The translations under genes were made by a program, and so were the position numbers. The notes beneath the pieces are model-generated. The model made no database searches, was not told where the DNA came from, and saw only the letters and a list, made by a program, of their open reading frames with translations. From assembly GCA_023897205.1 (NCBI GenBank), contig JAHWDD010000003.1:2111665-2175664 (forward strand): 64,000 bases of DNA, read 5' to 3'. The DNA is from Exophiala sp. HKRS030. Its lineage: Eukaryota; Ascomycota; Eurotiomycetes; Chaetothyriales; Herpotrichiellaceae. This document shows, in pieces, positions 42,532 through 51,881 of the stretch (position 1 is its first letter; each line of letters begins with the position of its first letter).

Positions 42532-44058
42532 ATGGCCGCCCTCCCGACGCACCGCGATTTACAGCAACGCCTCGAAGATTATCGTGCTTTCGATGAATCT
42601 AGACAGAACGAAGTCACTCACTTGATTCAAGCATGCCTACGTCTCAATTCCGAAGCCCTCGTTCTGCAGAGCGATCTCGATGATGAGAGAATCACTCGTC
42701 GTAACTGGAAGAGACGAGCCGAAGAGGCCGAAGCTGCCATTCAACGCAAGTTTGTCGTCGTTCTCGTCGACGGCGATGGATATCAGTTTCGAAGGTCCTT
42801 TTACGATGCTCTTTCGGCATCGGGTGGCTCCAAGGCTGCCAACGAATTATGGATGCGAGTCGTGGATAATCTCAAAGCTGCCGACACCTCATCAGCTATA
42901 GCGTCTGATTGTGATGTCCTCGTCAATATCTATGCCAACAAGATCGGCCTCGCCAAAACCCTAGTAGCCTGTGGATACATCAATCACCTCTCTCAGATTG
43001 ATCTATTTTTTTCGTCCTTCACTCAGAGTCGCAGTCTTTTCCAGTTCATTGACTGTGGCCCCGGCAAGGAGAGGGTCGATAGCAAACTTCGAGGTAAACT
43101 TTCCCCGAGAGGACTGTCGGTGATCGAACAAGATGGACTGACAACAAACACAGATACGTTCAGATTCTACGCCAATAACGCCCAATGTCAACGTATATAC
43201 GTGGCATGTTCCCACGATAATGGTTACATCGCTGAACTCGACAAGTATCGTCACGATATGGTGGTGATGCCGAAAGTCATGTTGGTGCACGCCGCTCAAA
43301 CACCTTCAGCCGTCAAGGCATATAGCAGCCTTCCGTTCAAACACACCAGATTTGATAGCGTCTTTGAAGATGCAGCCCTAGAGCCTCCGGCAAAAGTAGA
43401 TGTACCCTATTTCACGCCCCCGCCCGACCCACCCTCCTACGACCCTCGGCCATCTGAACAGGACGTTCTTAACCTGACGCCCACCGCGAGCCGTTCAAGT
43501 CACTCCTCAAATGCGGCCGGTCCACCAGGATTGACACCTCTGGCAACTCTGCCCACGAACTCGAAGACTGCGTCTCAAGTGGGCTCGCCACCACCATCGG
43601 TGTCAGAAGTGACAAAAAATAAAACAAATGAGCTTGTCACTCATGGGAACGGGGCCGGAGACGGCAAGAATGGAATTCCGATCAATCGATTTGGCCAGAG
43701 AATTGATCTGAAAATCCGCATCCCGAGCACTGCCGACATGGATAAATTTGAGAATCGCATCAGTCAACGCAAGTTATGTAACGAGCACCATCTTCGGGAC
43801 AATTGCGAATCGTACAGCTGCAGATACAATCACGACCCGATCGACGCCACCATGAGGAACACGCTTCGGTATAAAGCCAGGAGCATTCCATGCACCAATG
43901 GATCGAAGTGCCGTCGAATGAATTGTTTTTATGGTCATCAATGTCCGTGGGGGAACAATAACTGTGGCAACCCAAAATGTGCCTTTATCAAAGCCGGTTT
44001 ACATGACATTAAGGACTTGGAAATCGCAAAGGTTGTGCCGGCACAGCCACTCGGATGA
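42532..44058 (+). CDS. CCCH zinc-finger protein with NYN/PIN-like nuclease domain
   Basis: 508 residues, single exon. The start at 42532 (MAALPTHRDL, good Kozak context) is preferred; in-frame ATGs at 42511 and 42454 exist. Order: helical/coiled segment (about 5-70); an alpha/beta domain (about 72-270) starting FVVVLVDGDGYQF; a low-complexity Pro/Ser linker; three CCCH fingers at the C-terminus (C-x8-C-x4-C-x3-H, C-x5-C-x4-C-x3-H, and a third diverged). The family is known in fungi as C-x8-C-x5-C-x3-H zinc finger proteins with a domain of unknown function. My reading is that its conserved Asp residues (VDGDG, KERVDSKLRG, ACSHDNGYIAEL) sit where PIN/NYN nucleases keep theirs, giving a Regnase-like layout. 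That is inference. Confidence 0.82.
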   Translation: MAALPTHRDLQQRLEDYRAFDESRQNEVTHLIQACLRLNSEALVLQSDLDDERITRRNWKRRAEEAEAAIQRKFVVVLVDGDGYQFRRSFYDALSASGGSKAANELWMRVVDNLKAADTSSAIASDCDVLVNIYANKIGLAKTLVACGYINHLSQIDLFFSSFTQSRSLFQFIDCGPGKERVDSKLRGKLSPRGLSVIEQDGLTTNTDTFRFYANNAQCQRIYVACSHDNGYIAELDKYRHDMVVMPKVMLVHAAQTPSAVKAYSSLPFKHTRFDSVFEDAALEPPAKVDVPYFTPPPDPPSYDPRPSEQDVLNLTPTASRSSHSSNAAGPPGLTPLATLPTNSKTASQVGSPPPSVSEVTKNKTNELVTHGNGAGDGKNGIPINRFGQRIDLKIRIPSTADMDKFENRISQRKLCNEHHLRDNCESYSCRYNHDPIDATMRNTLRYKARSIPCTNGSKCRRMNCFYGHQCPWGNNNCGNPKCAFIKAGLHDIKDLEIAKVVPAQPLG

Positions 44059-44453
44059 ACCACACGCCTAAAGAAGCAGAGGTAATAATACTCGTACTGG
44101 CTCGAGCACTCCGTTACAAAGTCAAATCATGGATGACGGGATCATCGACCGCAAGGTTTGAAGTAGGTGAGGTCGTTCCGACCAGGAATCATTGGCGCAC
44201 AAGTAAATTTGTTTGTTTCATATGGAAGTGTCAGCGTTAGATCGGTGTTGAGGGCAAGCAAGGATTAACTGGAATGAAAATCAGCTGGCATCACGAGGGA
44301 TTAATTCGTTTATTTGACATTTCTTAGGCTTCTGTACAAAATGAGAGCGGCTTCAATGATGCACATAGATCCGACCCAGGTGTAAGTACTCTTGGTATGT
44401 CCTATAATCCTCAAGATGTGTATGTGTGTATGCGCGTGGGTGGTTCGTCGAGG
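44059..44453. other. Convergent 3' intergenic, nothing distinct
   Basis: About 395 bp between the 3' ends of the CCCH gene and the PEP-mutase-like gene; no gene or repeat noted. Confidence 0.55.
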
Positions 44454-45512
44454 TCAAGGTAGATACTTTTTTTCCAACTCCCTCAACTCATCGTCCCCCT
44501 GTAACTGAAAAATGTCCTCGACGGAAGCGATTTCGTCCTGGACCCCGGCGATCCCTCGGTCGTCGGCTATCCGTCGAAAGGCGCTACGCATACCGGCCAC
44601 GGCGGCCCTGACGGCGTGGTTCCCACAAATGACCAACCCTACCTTGTTGTCCGTGAGCCTGGAGACGTCCTCGAAAGACCACCGTGGGTAAGAGGTGGGG
44701 ACGATCACCAAGGGGACGTTGCCGGTGTAGGCGCTACAGAAGGAGATGATTTCTTTGGGCGTGGAAGATTTACTGTGGACCAAGACGGCGTCCGCACCGG
44801 CTTCTTCGTAGGCCAAGGCTCGGGCCAATGCTTCTGATTGACCTCGATTTTGATTTTGATTTGGGTTGGTGGTGGTGGTGTCGACCGCAGTAGCAGCAGC
44901 GATCAATGCTTCGGTACGTGCAATCACAATCATACTCGAAAGCTCCTTGGCGGCTCGGATCTTTGCTTGGAATTCAGGGATCGGCACCAAATGTTGACGA
45001 CCACCGGGTCTCAAACTACTGTCTTTGGGAAAAGTCTTGTCTTCAATCACCACCGCCGACGTCCCGGCGGCTTCGTACCGAGGCAAGGCGTAGGCCAGGT
45101 TGACGGCGTTGCCGAACCCCGTGTCCAAGTCGGCGATCAAGGGGAGTGGTTGAGAGTGGAAAATGTCGCGCGTGGTGGAGAGGTGTGTCGACGGTGAAAT
45201 GATGCTGGCGTCGGGGACGGCGTGGAGGGCGGAAAGTTCGAATCCCGAAACCCAGATGGCGTCAAAGGCAGGGACGGCTGCCGTGGGAGGAGTCGACCCA
45301 GTGGTCGAGGAGGATGAGACAGAAGTGGTGGTGACTTGGGAGGCTATCTTGGCCGAAAGGGCAGAGTGGGCGGACATGGCGATCAGTGGTTTGAGAGGAG
45401 TGGTGGTGGTGGTGGTGGTGGACGATGTCGTCGAGTTTGATGATGAACAATGGTAGGCGGACAGTTTGGCGCGGAGGGTGGCGGTACGTGAAGAGGCGGA
45501 TGGAAGTGCCAT
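44454..45512 (-). CDS. PEP mutase / isocitrate lyase superfamily protein
   Basis: 352 residues from the ATG at 45512 (MALPSASSRT); earlier in-frame ATGs extend into repeat DNA. Phosphoenolpyruvate mutase-like TIM barrel; relatives make or break C-C or C-P bonds next to a carboxylate (PEP mutase, carboxyPEP phosphonomutase, lyases). Seen: AIWVSGFELSA, PLIADLDTGFG (Mg-binding Asp pair), AVVIEDKTFPKDSSL, which matches the mutase EDKxxPKxNS loop except Ser for Asn, and VIARTEALIA. Two low-complexity insertions (poly-Thr near 33-40 and an Asn/Gln run near 215) come from microsatellites. No phosphonopyruvate decarboxylase or other phosphonate gene lies in the window, so the reaction is open. Confidence 0.83.
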   Translation of the reverse strand: MALPSASSRTATLRAKLSAYHCSSSNSTTSSTTTTTTTPLKPLIAMSAHSALSAKIASQVTTTSVSSSSTTGSTPPTAAVPAFDAIWVSGFELSALHAVPDASIISPSTHLSTTRDIFHSQPLPLIADLDTGFGNAVNLAYALPRYEAAGTSAVVIEDKTFPKDSSLRPGGRQHLVPIPEFQAKIRAAKELSSMIVIARTEALIAAATAVDTTTTNPNQNQNRGQSEALARALAYEEAGADAVLVHSKSSTPKEIISFCSAYTGNVPLVIVPTSYPRWSFEDVSRLTDNKVGLVICGNHAVRAAVAGMRSAFRRIADDRGIAGVQDEIASVEDIFQLQGDDELRELEKKYLP

Positions 45513-46163
45513 TGTTGATTGATTGATAGATAGATTGATTGATTGACTCGTGTAATCCAGGGTCGTTGGAATTTGTAGACGAGTCTCGACGTGTGCGAGG
45601 ATTGTAGGTGTGGGTGGAGTGTAAGTTGCTCTCGACGGCGTCAATATACAAAAAAGCCTTCAAAGGTGTGGATTTGATGTGTAGATCTCAAGGAAACAGG
45701 TGTCGGCAACAGTGTAAAGGCCAGACCAAGAGGGGTCAATGGCTGGGATAGATTGAGAATATGTTGTGGTTAGATGGTTTATGGAGTGATGATAGGTTGA
45801 GCTTCGAAGGTGAGATTGAAACAGAGAGCAAATTTAGAGTAGTTTTGACATGTTCACCATATAGTAGTACATCTAATTGTAAGCTGTATGATGTGGTGGT
45901 GGTGTCGTTGTCGTTGTCGTTGTTGTTGTTGTCGTCGTTGTCGCAAGAAGGTCCGATATAATTGTCGGGCTTCATGCCGAGTCTCCAAGGATCCGAGATT
46001 TGTTCAGTAATTAATAGGTACCTTTATATAACTAGTCAACCAGTATTCTGGTAGGTTATAACGCATAGTTTCACCCTTTGTTGTTCTATTCAACTTGTAA
46101 CTTGATAGACAGTAGTTATTTTTATATCATCGTGCTTTCTCTAAGCTCATCTCCCCCGTCACT
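45513..46163. other. Intergenic with GATT and TCG/TTG repeats
   Basis: About 650 bp between two minus-strand genes. Contains (GATT/GATA)n at 45516-45545, just upstream of the PEP-mutase-like start, and a (TCG/TTG)n run at about 45900-45945. No gene supported. Confidence 0.6.
45516..45545. repeat. (GATT/GATA)n microsatellite
   Basis: Tetranucleotide repeat of GATT with GATA interruptions immediately 5' of the PEP-mutase-like start codon. Confidence 0.8.
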
Positions 46164-47735
46164 CTACCAATTATTGGTGGTAGGAATTTTGACCTTGAAG
46201 ACCAGAACCTGGTTATCAAGATTATAACCGCTCTTGTCTGCGTAAGGGAGCTTCCCACCATCCATGAACCCGTTCTGAGTGATGAAATCATTGTCGCTGA
46301 GACTGAAGATGAAATATTCCCCGTCCGCCTTCCCGTGGCCCTTGCCACCCTTGCAGTCTGGTCCGGAAGGGTTCACGGGGACCATGGCGATACTTTCCCA
46401 CTTCTCGTTCAAAAGGCTAGCGTCCTGTTCGCCCCCGTTGTGCAGTCCGAACCGATTCAGCTGCGAGTTGACGTTAAAGTCCAGCCAAGAGCAATATGTC
46501 GCCGGGACGATGGCGGAGTCGAGAACACCGGACGAGTTGGATGCGATGGCGCAACTCGTGCAGTCATAGGTCGGTCCGGCGACGTTGGTGGCGTTGGAGA
46601 TGTCAAAGACGTCAATGTGTCGGTATACCGAGGTTGAGGATTTTTGGCCATGTCCTGCATTTGAGTCGCGGGCGAGAACGAGAAACTGGGTAGAACTGAT
46701 GAAATGGACCTCCGACTGTGCCGCCACTTTCGTGTCGTTGGAGTACTGTGGCAATTGGACCACATACTCGGCCTTGAGAACGGGCGTGGAGGGATCGGAA
46801 ATGTCGTACTGTAGAAATCGGGTGTTGCGACGATTCTTTTTCTTGAGGCCGCCATCTTGGTCCAGCGCGGATTGCATAAGAGCGTACAGTGTCTTGCCGT
46901 CAGGAGAGGCAGTGAGACCCTCAAAGCCTTGGTTGTTCTGGCGGCCGGTCGGGTTCTCTTTTGGGATGGTTAGGATGTCTGGTTCATAGCTAGGGGGACT
47001 GTCGGCGGAGAAAGAGTCGGAGCCGTTGCGCTGTGGAACCAATGCCGGTGGTGGGCGGATGGCGGAAATCATTTGGCCCTCAGGGGTGAAGTGGTAGATG
47101 TACGGACCGTACTCATCGGAGACCCAGAACGAGCCGTCGGCGGCGAGGACGAGGCCCTCTGAGTCCATCGAAACGCGGTGCCCGCCTGTGCCGCTGAGGC
47201 CAAAACCGTCGCCTGTGTACGTGGCTGACGGGAGGTCGGGAGTGCCAGGGAAGGTTAAGTACGGGCCATGAACATCAGCGTCAAGTCCTGTTGAAGGTTG
47301 ACCAGATGGGTCGGTAAAGCGAATGGTGTCGAGGTATTCCAAGTGCAAGTTGGGAGGACTGGGGTTCTGCACGCTGGCCGTGTTGTTGGGATGAAACGTG
47401 ATCTGGAACTTGTGCACTCTTGCTTGGAAGTTCAAAGTGCCTTGAGTGTTCCAGCCGCGATCGGGAAGAGCCCAAAGAATGCCCGAGTAGGCACCATCCT
47501 TATTCACGGTCCAGGAGTCCGGATCGATGACGGCACTGCTTCCAAAACCTCCAGCTGTGTCACCGAATTTGTCGCGAGCATCGGATGGGACGAATCCGTA
47601 CCCAGCAAACTGCTGATAGACATAAGTTTGACCGTTGCACGTTGTCGTGTTCACAGCGTTGTTGAAGCCAGGGGTCGGCGATGCAAAGGCAAGGCCAGCG
47701 GCAAGGGTGGAGAGAAGGAGAGTTTTGACTGTCAT
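46164..47735 (-). CDS. Secreted phytase-esterase-like protein
   Basis: 523 residues, single exon. The signal peptide (MTVKTLLLSTLAAGLAFA, about 1-18) is followed by a beta-propeller-like domain of the 'esterase-like activity of phytase' type. Recognisable blocks: FGSSAVIDPDSW, LPDRGWNTQG, DSEGLVLAADGSFWVSDEYGPYIY, NNQGFEGLTASPDGKTLYALMQ, EVHFISSTQFLVLARD and KWESIAMVPV. No HD motif of histidine-acid phytases is present. Extracellular, several N-glycosylation sites; true substrate not established for the family. Divergent from the Zn2Cys6 regulator that starts 638 bp away. Confidence 0.88.
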   Translation of the reverse strand: MTVKTLLLSTLAAGLAFASPTPGFNNAVNTTTCNGQTYVYQQFAGYGFVPSDARDKFGDTAGGFGSSAVIDPDSWTVNKDGAYSGILWALPDRGWNTQGTLNFQARVHKFQITFHPNNTASVQNPSPPNLHLEYLDTIRFTDPSGQPSTGLDADVHGPYLTFPGTPDLPSATYTGDGFGLSGTGGHRVSMDSEGLVLAADGSFWVSDEYGPYIYHFTPEGQMISAIRPPPALVPQRNGSDSFSADSPPSYEPDILTIPKENPTGRQNNQGFEGLTASPDGKTLYALMQSALDQDGGLKKKNRRNTRFLQYDISDPSTPVLKAEYVVQLPQYSNDTKVAAQSEVHFISSTQFLVLARDSNAGHGQKSSTSVYRHIDVFDISNATNVAGPTYDCTSCAIASNSSGVLDSAIVPATYCSWLDFNVNSQLNRFGLHNGGEQDASLLNEKWESIAMVPVNPSGPDCKGGKGHGKADGEYFIFSLSDNDFITQNGFMDGGKLPYADKSGYNLDNQVLVFKVKIPTTNNW

Positions 47736-48373
47736 GATGATTGGTTGTGACAGTTATACAAGTCCTGGGAAGTCCGATTACTGTTATTGGAGGCCTTGTT
47801 GACAAGGGATCAGCCGTTCCTCGTATATTCTTGCCCTGTGCAGAGGGGAAAGGAAGAAGCGATTGGACGTCGGGATCGTGGCATATGCCATATCTTATAT
47901 CTGCCGCACACGGTACATATACACGTACGTTTTAAATGGCCTTGTAGTGGAGTTGCTGGCTGAAATGAAATGTTCATTTTAGCTGCCAACACGTGTCCGG
48001 CCGATTGTATTTGATTCGCGGTCCGTATAGTCGCTTTGCCATAGCGACCCGCTGTGGTGTCTCCGACCTAGCGTTGTCAAGAACCTAGGAAGGAAACCGA
48101 GGAAGAAGAGTAATGTATGCCAACACGGAAGAACAGAAGAGAAGGCAAATTAGAAAAAAATCTGGCAAAGAATATATGAGTATTAATGGAAGAGATAGAA
48201 GAGGTGAGTCCACTGCTGACTCATCAAAGACAAGGCTGAATCAACTCCCTTCCGATTGGTGCCCTCACCACCGGATGAGGCTGACCTTCGTCTCACTTGT
48301 TCATGAACTCAACAAGATATGGTGTTCAAGATGCTTCAACGCTTCTCTACAACATTAGCACTATGAGAGGACC
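47736..48373. promoter_or_regulatory. Divergent promoter, phytase-like / Zn2Cys6 regulator
   Basis: About 640 bp between divergent starts; includes CGG/CCG triplets (TCCGGCCGA, CGGTCCG near 47997-48024) that could be zinc-cluster half-sites. No coding signal. Confidence 0.45.
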
Positions 48374-50679
48374 ATGTCTGGCTCTTCGTTAAAGCGAGAT
48401 TATCCTGCTGATTTGACCTCAGCTCGGCCAAGGAAAAGAGCCAAGGAAGGCGGAGCCAACAGAAGAGCCCCCTACGCACTCGCCGCCTGTGACTTTTGTC
48501 ATGGACGTAAGCTGAAGTGTTCAGGTGAACGGCCTTGTGCCCGATGTCAAAAGCAGGGTCTTTCATGCAGTTATCCAGCATCGCCATCGTCGCAAGATCA
48601 GATGCTCATCAATGAGAAACAGAACACGCGTCAATCTACGGGCATGTGAGCTGTCTCCTACCAACACTGCTCAATTTAAGCTTACACAACACAGTGACGC
48701 GAACGCAATTCTGAGTTCTGTCGAAGATCTTGAGTGGCGCCTGAATGAATTCAAAGCCAAGCTCAATGACTTCAATTCCTCGCAACCTCTGGCTGCAACC
48801 GGTGTGAAAGCAACAACCCCAGCTTTGCAAGCTTCAGACGTAGTCACCAAGAAACCAGATCTCAGATCTCCAACTTCGTTGCCACAGAAGGACTCGTCCG
48901 AGGCATATGCTGATGCAAGGAATTTCAAATATAGTCTGGACGCCCTGGACTCACGCCTCTCTACTATCTCTGGCCCAGACTCGAGCTCACAATCTCGAGA
49001 GATCGGCGGTTGGGATGCCGAGGAAAGACCTGATCAACCGATGACTCCGCCATGCTCATTCCCAACATCAATACTTGACGCCAAAGCCAAATCGGATCTC
49101 GAATCTTTTACGGTGGATGATGTCTTGCAATACTTGGACACGTTCCATTCGGTCTTTGGTGTGCTCCATCCTCTACCGCACCTCGAAAGTCTGAGGTTGC
49201 ATGTGTCGACACTACTACGAGCCATGAAACGGTCATTGTGGACTCGACCGACCACACCTGGAGATTGTGGCCTACTAGAGATTCTGAAGATAATCCTAGC
49301 GATGACCATCATCCTTCAACACGGTGTCCAGACCGAGTTAACGAGGCAACTGTACCAGAGCGTTGAAAACGTCATCTGTTCAGCAACGCTTTGCAGCAGA
49401 GTCAGCCACGACTTCCGTGTTCTGTTGTTCTTGGTGGTTTGTTTATTTCCATCAAGAGATTCCTGCCGCACTTACTTATTCATGACATAGACCTTGTATC
49501 ATCTCACGAACGGCGATCTCAAATTGGGCTCGCGAGCAATCATGTTTGCTCTTCGAACAGCATCGGAGGAAGGCCTGTTCCAGAAAGATGCTTTGGTGAC
49601 AAAGTACTCAGATCATAAGACCAGAGCGACGATAATTCACCATCTCTGGGGACTATACTTCATGGATCGTCAGTTGAACTTCGCCGCTGGCCTGCCGAAG
49701 CACGTTAGTGATGAAGATGTCGATCTTCCTCCTCCCGTAAGCGCTACACTCTCCTTTCGGATACTCATTTGACAGAACGTGCAACCAGGAACAAGCCCCT
49801 TACCTCAGCGCCATGTGCAGTTACGGTGTATTTGGTGCTCACGCCTGGAGCAAGATTGTCAATCGAGATGCATTGGCCGCTGGAGAAGGTCCGTCCGAGG
49901 AGTTGGTCGAAGCTCTTCGTTGTCGACTTGAGCAGTGGCATCTCGAGTTAGAACTAGATGTCCGCTTTGACACATCAACTATCGAGTCAGACGAGACCTT
50001 CTTCACCACGCCCGATGATGACGACATAGGTGTATACCTCAAGACACTTATGTATTTGAGATCCAACCAGATTCGGATACTGGTACTCCGTCCAATCCTA
50101 ATGTACCGCGACGCCGCTCAGAATTCTTTGTCTCTGGTCAGTGAATCTGTTACTGTGGCCACGAAATCTATCAATGTTATATACTGCATGTCTCAAAATC
50201 CCGCGTTGTACAGGAAGCGGCAAGTAATATTACATCATTTCTTGTCATCTGCCCTAGCAGTTCTCTTTCTCGCGGCTGCCTTCGATGCTGAGAATCGCAA
50301 GAGCATGATTGGTATTCCAGCACTACTCACCGATTCAACCGAGTTGCGCAAGGGAATGGATCTCATCGACAACTACTGCGGGACTTCCGAGTCTGCCCGA
50401 AGGCTGTGGACAACATTTTCTCGTCCTAGGCGACGGCTAGTTCAGCTGGGGTTCCTCGAGGCGCAAACTCAGCAACGGAAGGAGATGCCGTCTCTGTCAA
50501 TCGGTAGCGTCGGGCCGGATGACAATGACAGCGCCCTATATGGGATGGTTGATTTCGACCCACAGTTTGAACTTGATCAGTTCAACATGGACCCTGCTAG
50601 CAACTTGCAATGGACCAACTGGTTTGACGGATCAGTTGTGGACTCTTCATCGCACTTTGGATTGCCATCCTGGATGTGA
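48374..50679 (+). CDS. Zn2Cys6 transcription factor (XlnR-like domain layout)
   Basis: Nuclear regulator, 716 residues, four exons. Introns 48646-48694 (49 nt), 49437-49490 (54) and 49737-49788 (52). Zinc cluster: C39-x2-C42-x6-C49-x5-C55-x2-C58-x6-C65, with a basic stretch before it and ANRRAPYALAACDFC leading in. A coiled stretch follows (NAILSSVEDLEWRLNEFKAK). The fungal_trans domain starts at about residue 225 and includes LYHLTNGDLKLGSRAIMFALR and HHLWGLYFMDRQL. The donor of intron 2 could be 49434 or 49437, a one-residue difference; GTTTGT (49437) is the better match. Target genes unknown; the divergent secreted phytase-like gene is the first candidate. Confidence 0.87.
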
Positions 50680-51881
50680 GACCTGAGAAGATCTGCAATC
50701 CGTGGAGACGCAAGCGATATATCCAACCAAGTCCGTTCATGCTGCAAGGTACACTTTGCAGATGGCAAAAAAAAGGTTTCTTAAGATACGGCTCTAGTGG
50801 GACGCACCATCGCCAGAGTTTCACACTGCAGGCCAGTCTTTTCCCTTCGATAAGGTCTGGGGCAACAGTCGCAGCCCCGATGAGTTTTAGGGTGATCCTC
50901 TTCCTCCATCCCGCTGTCAAGGTTCCATCTCGATACTGGCTCACATGTGAACTATCGTTTGGTACGTTTGCATGCGTCGATGGAGAGAGGTCGCCCCAGA
51001 TTTGTGGCGTCAACTCTGACTTTCCAGCCGGTGCTTGTTTGAAGATCCTCCTGGGTCTCTGAAGCCTCCTCAACAGCCACCTCTAATCTTCAGAGATTCC
51101 TGGTTTGTTGGGGCGGAAAAAATCGTAAGGTCGAGCTCATTCAGGCAGCACTTGAGTTGTATCTCATTGAGAAACATTCTCCACGATTCAATCGACACAG
51201 CAAGGTATTGCGGACAAGGCTTCGGGGAACCGTTGATTTTTCCATCTCGTATGCCTTCTCAAGCCTCGCAGCTTAGAGTTCAGCCTTTCCAAGCTGCAAA
51301 GTCGGTTCCATTCAAAAATCTCCACCGTCAACACAATGACAGCTTGGTACATGTTGTGATACCTTTGACGAGGCCGGGTCGAACGAGGCTGCACTCAATA
51401 ATGCAGATCGATCTCCGCTATTGGTTTCCACTCGCATATCGCATGTTACTCCATCAGAGCACATGAACCTTTTTTATCGTTCATCACAGCGTGGGCTGGG
51501 TGGAGTCAAAGTTGTTTTGTTCAGCCTATGGTCGAGACTTCTTTTTGGACGTCCCTGACCCGATATCATCAGGCATGAATCGAAAAACCCCAGCAAACTG
51601 AAAGATGGAAAGAAAAAAAATCAAAATCATAACCATGATCTGTTGAGGGAAATTAGAAATACTACATAAGTATCGTCTGTGGTCACGCAGCTGATTTCCA
51701 TCTCGAGAGTTATCTACTTGTTTGCCGTGTAGTTTTTCTCACCGTTTCCTCTGAGATATTCAAGGTATCTTCAAGCGCATTTACATCCTCGACAGGCTTT
51801 TGTTGTGTTCCCTCGAGATCACTTCTCTCTCATCAACCTGCACAGCCTATCTGTGAACATCTCCCTCTCTCAGTGTTCAAG
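50680..51881. other. 1.2 kb intergenic region
   Basis: Between the Zn2Cys6 gene and the BYS1-domain gene. Two open frames above 140 codons occur (50597-51073 minus, 51035-51466 plus), but both have skewed composition, no family resemblance and overlap UTR-type sequence. CT-rich leader before 51882. Confidence 0.5.

Noticed and set aside
50597..51466. Two frames above 140 codons downstream of the second Zn2Cys6 gene
   Set aside because: Overlap the 3' end of that gene or UTR-type DNA, with random-looking composition.
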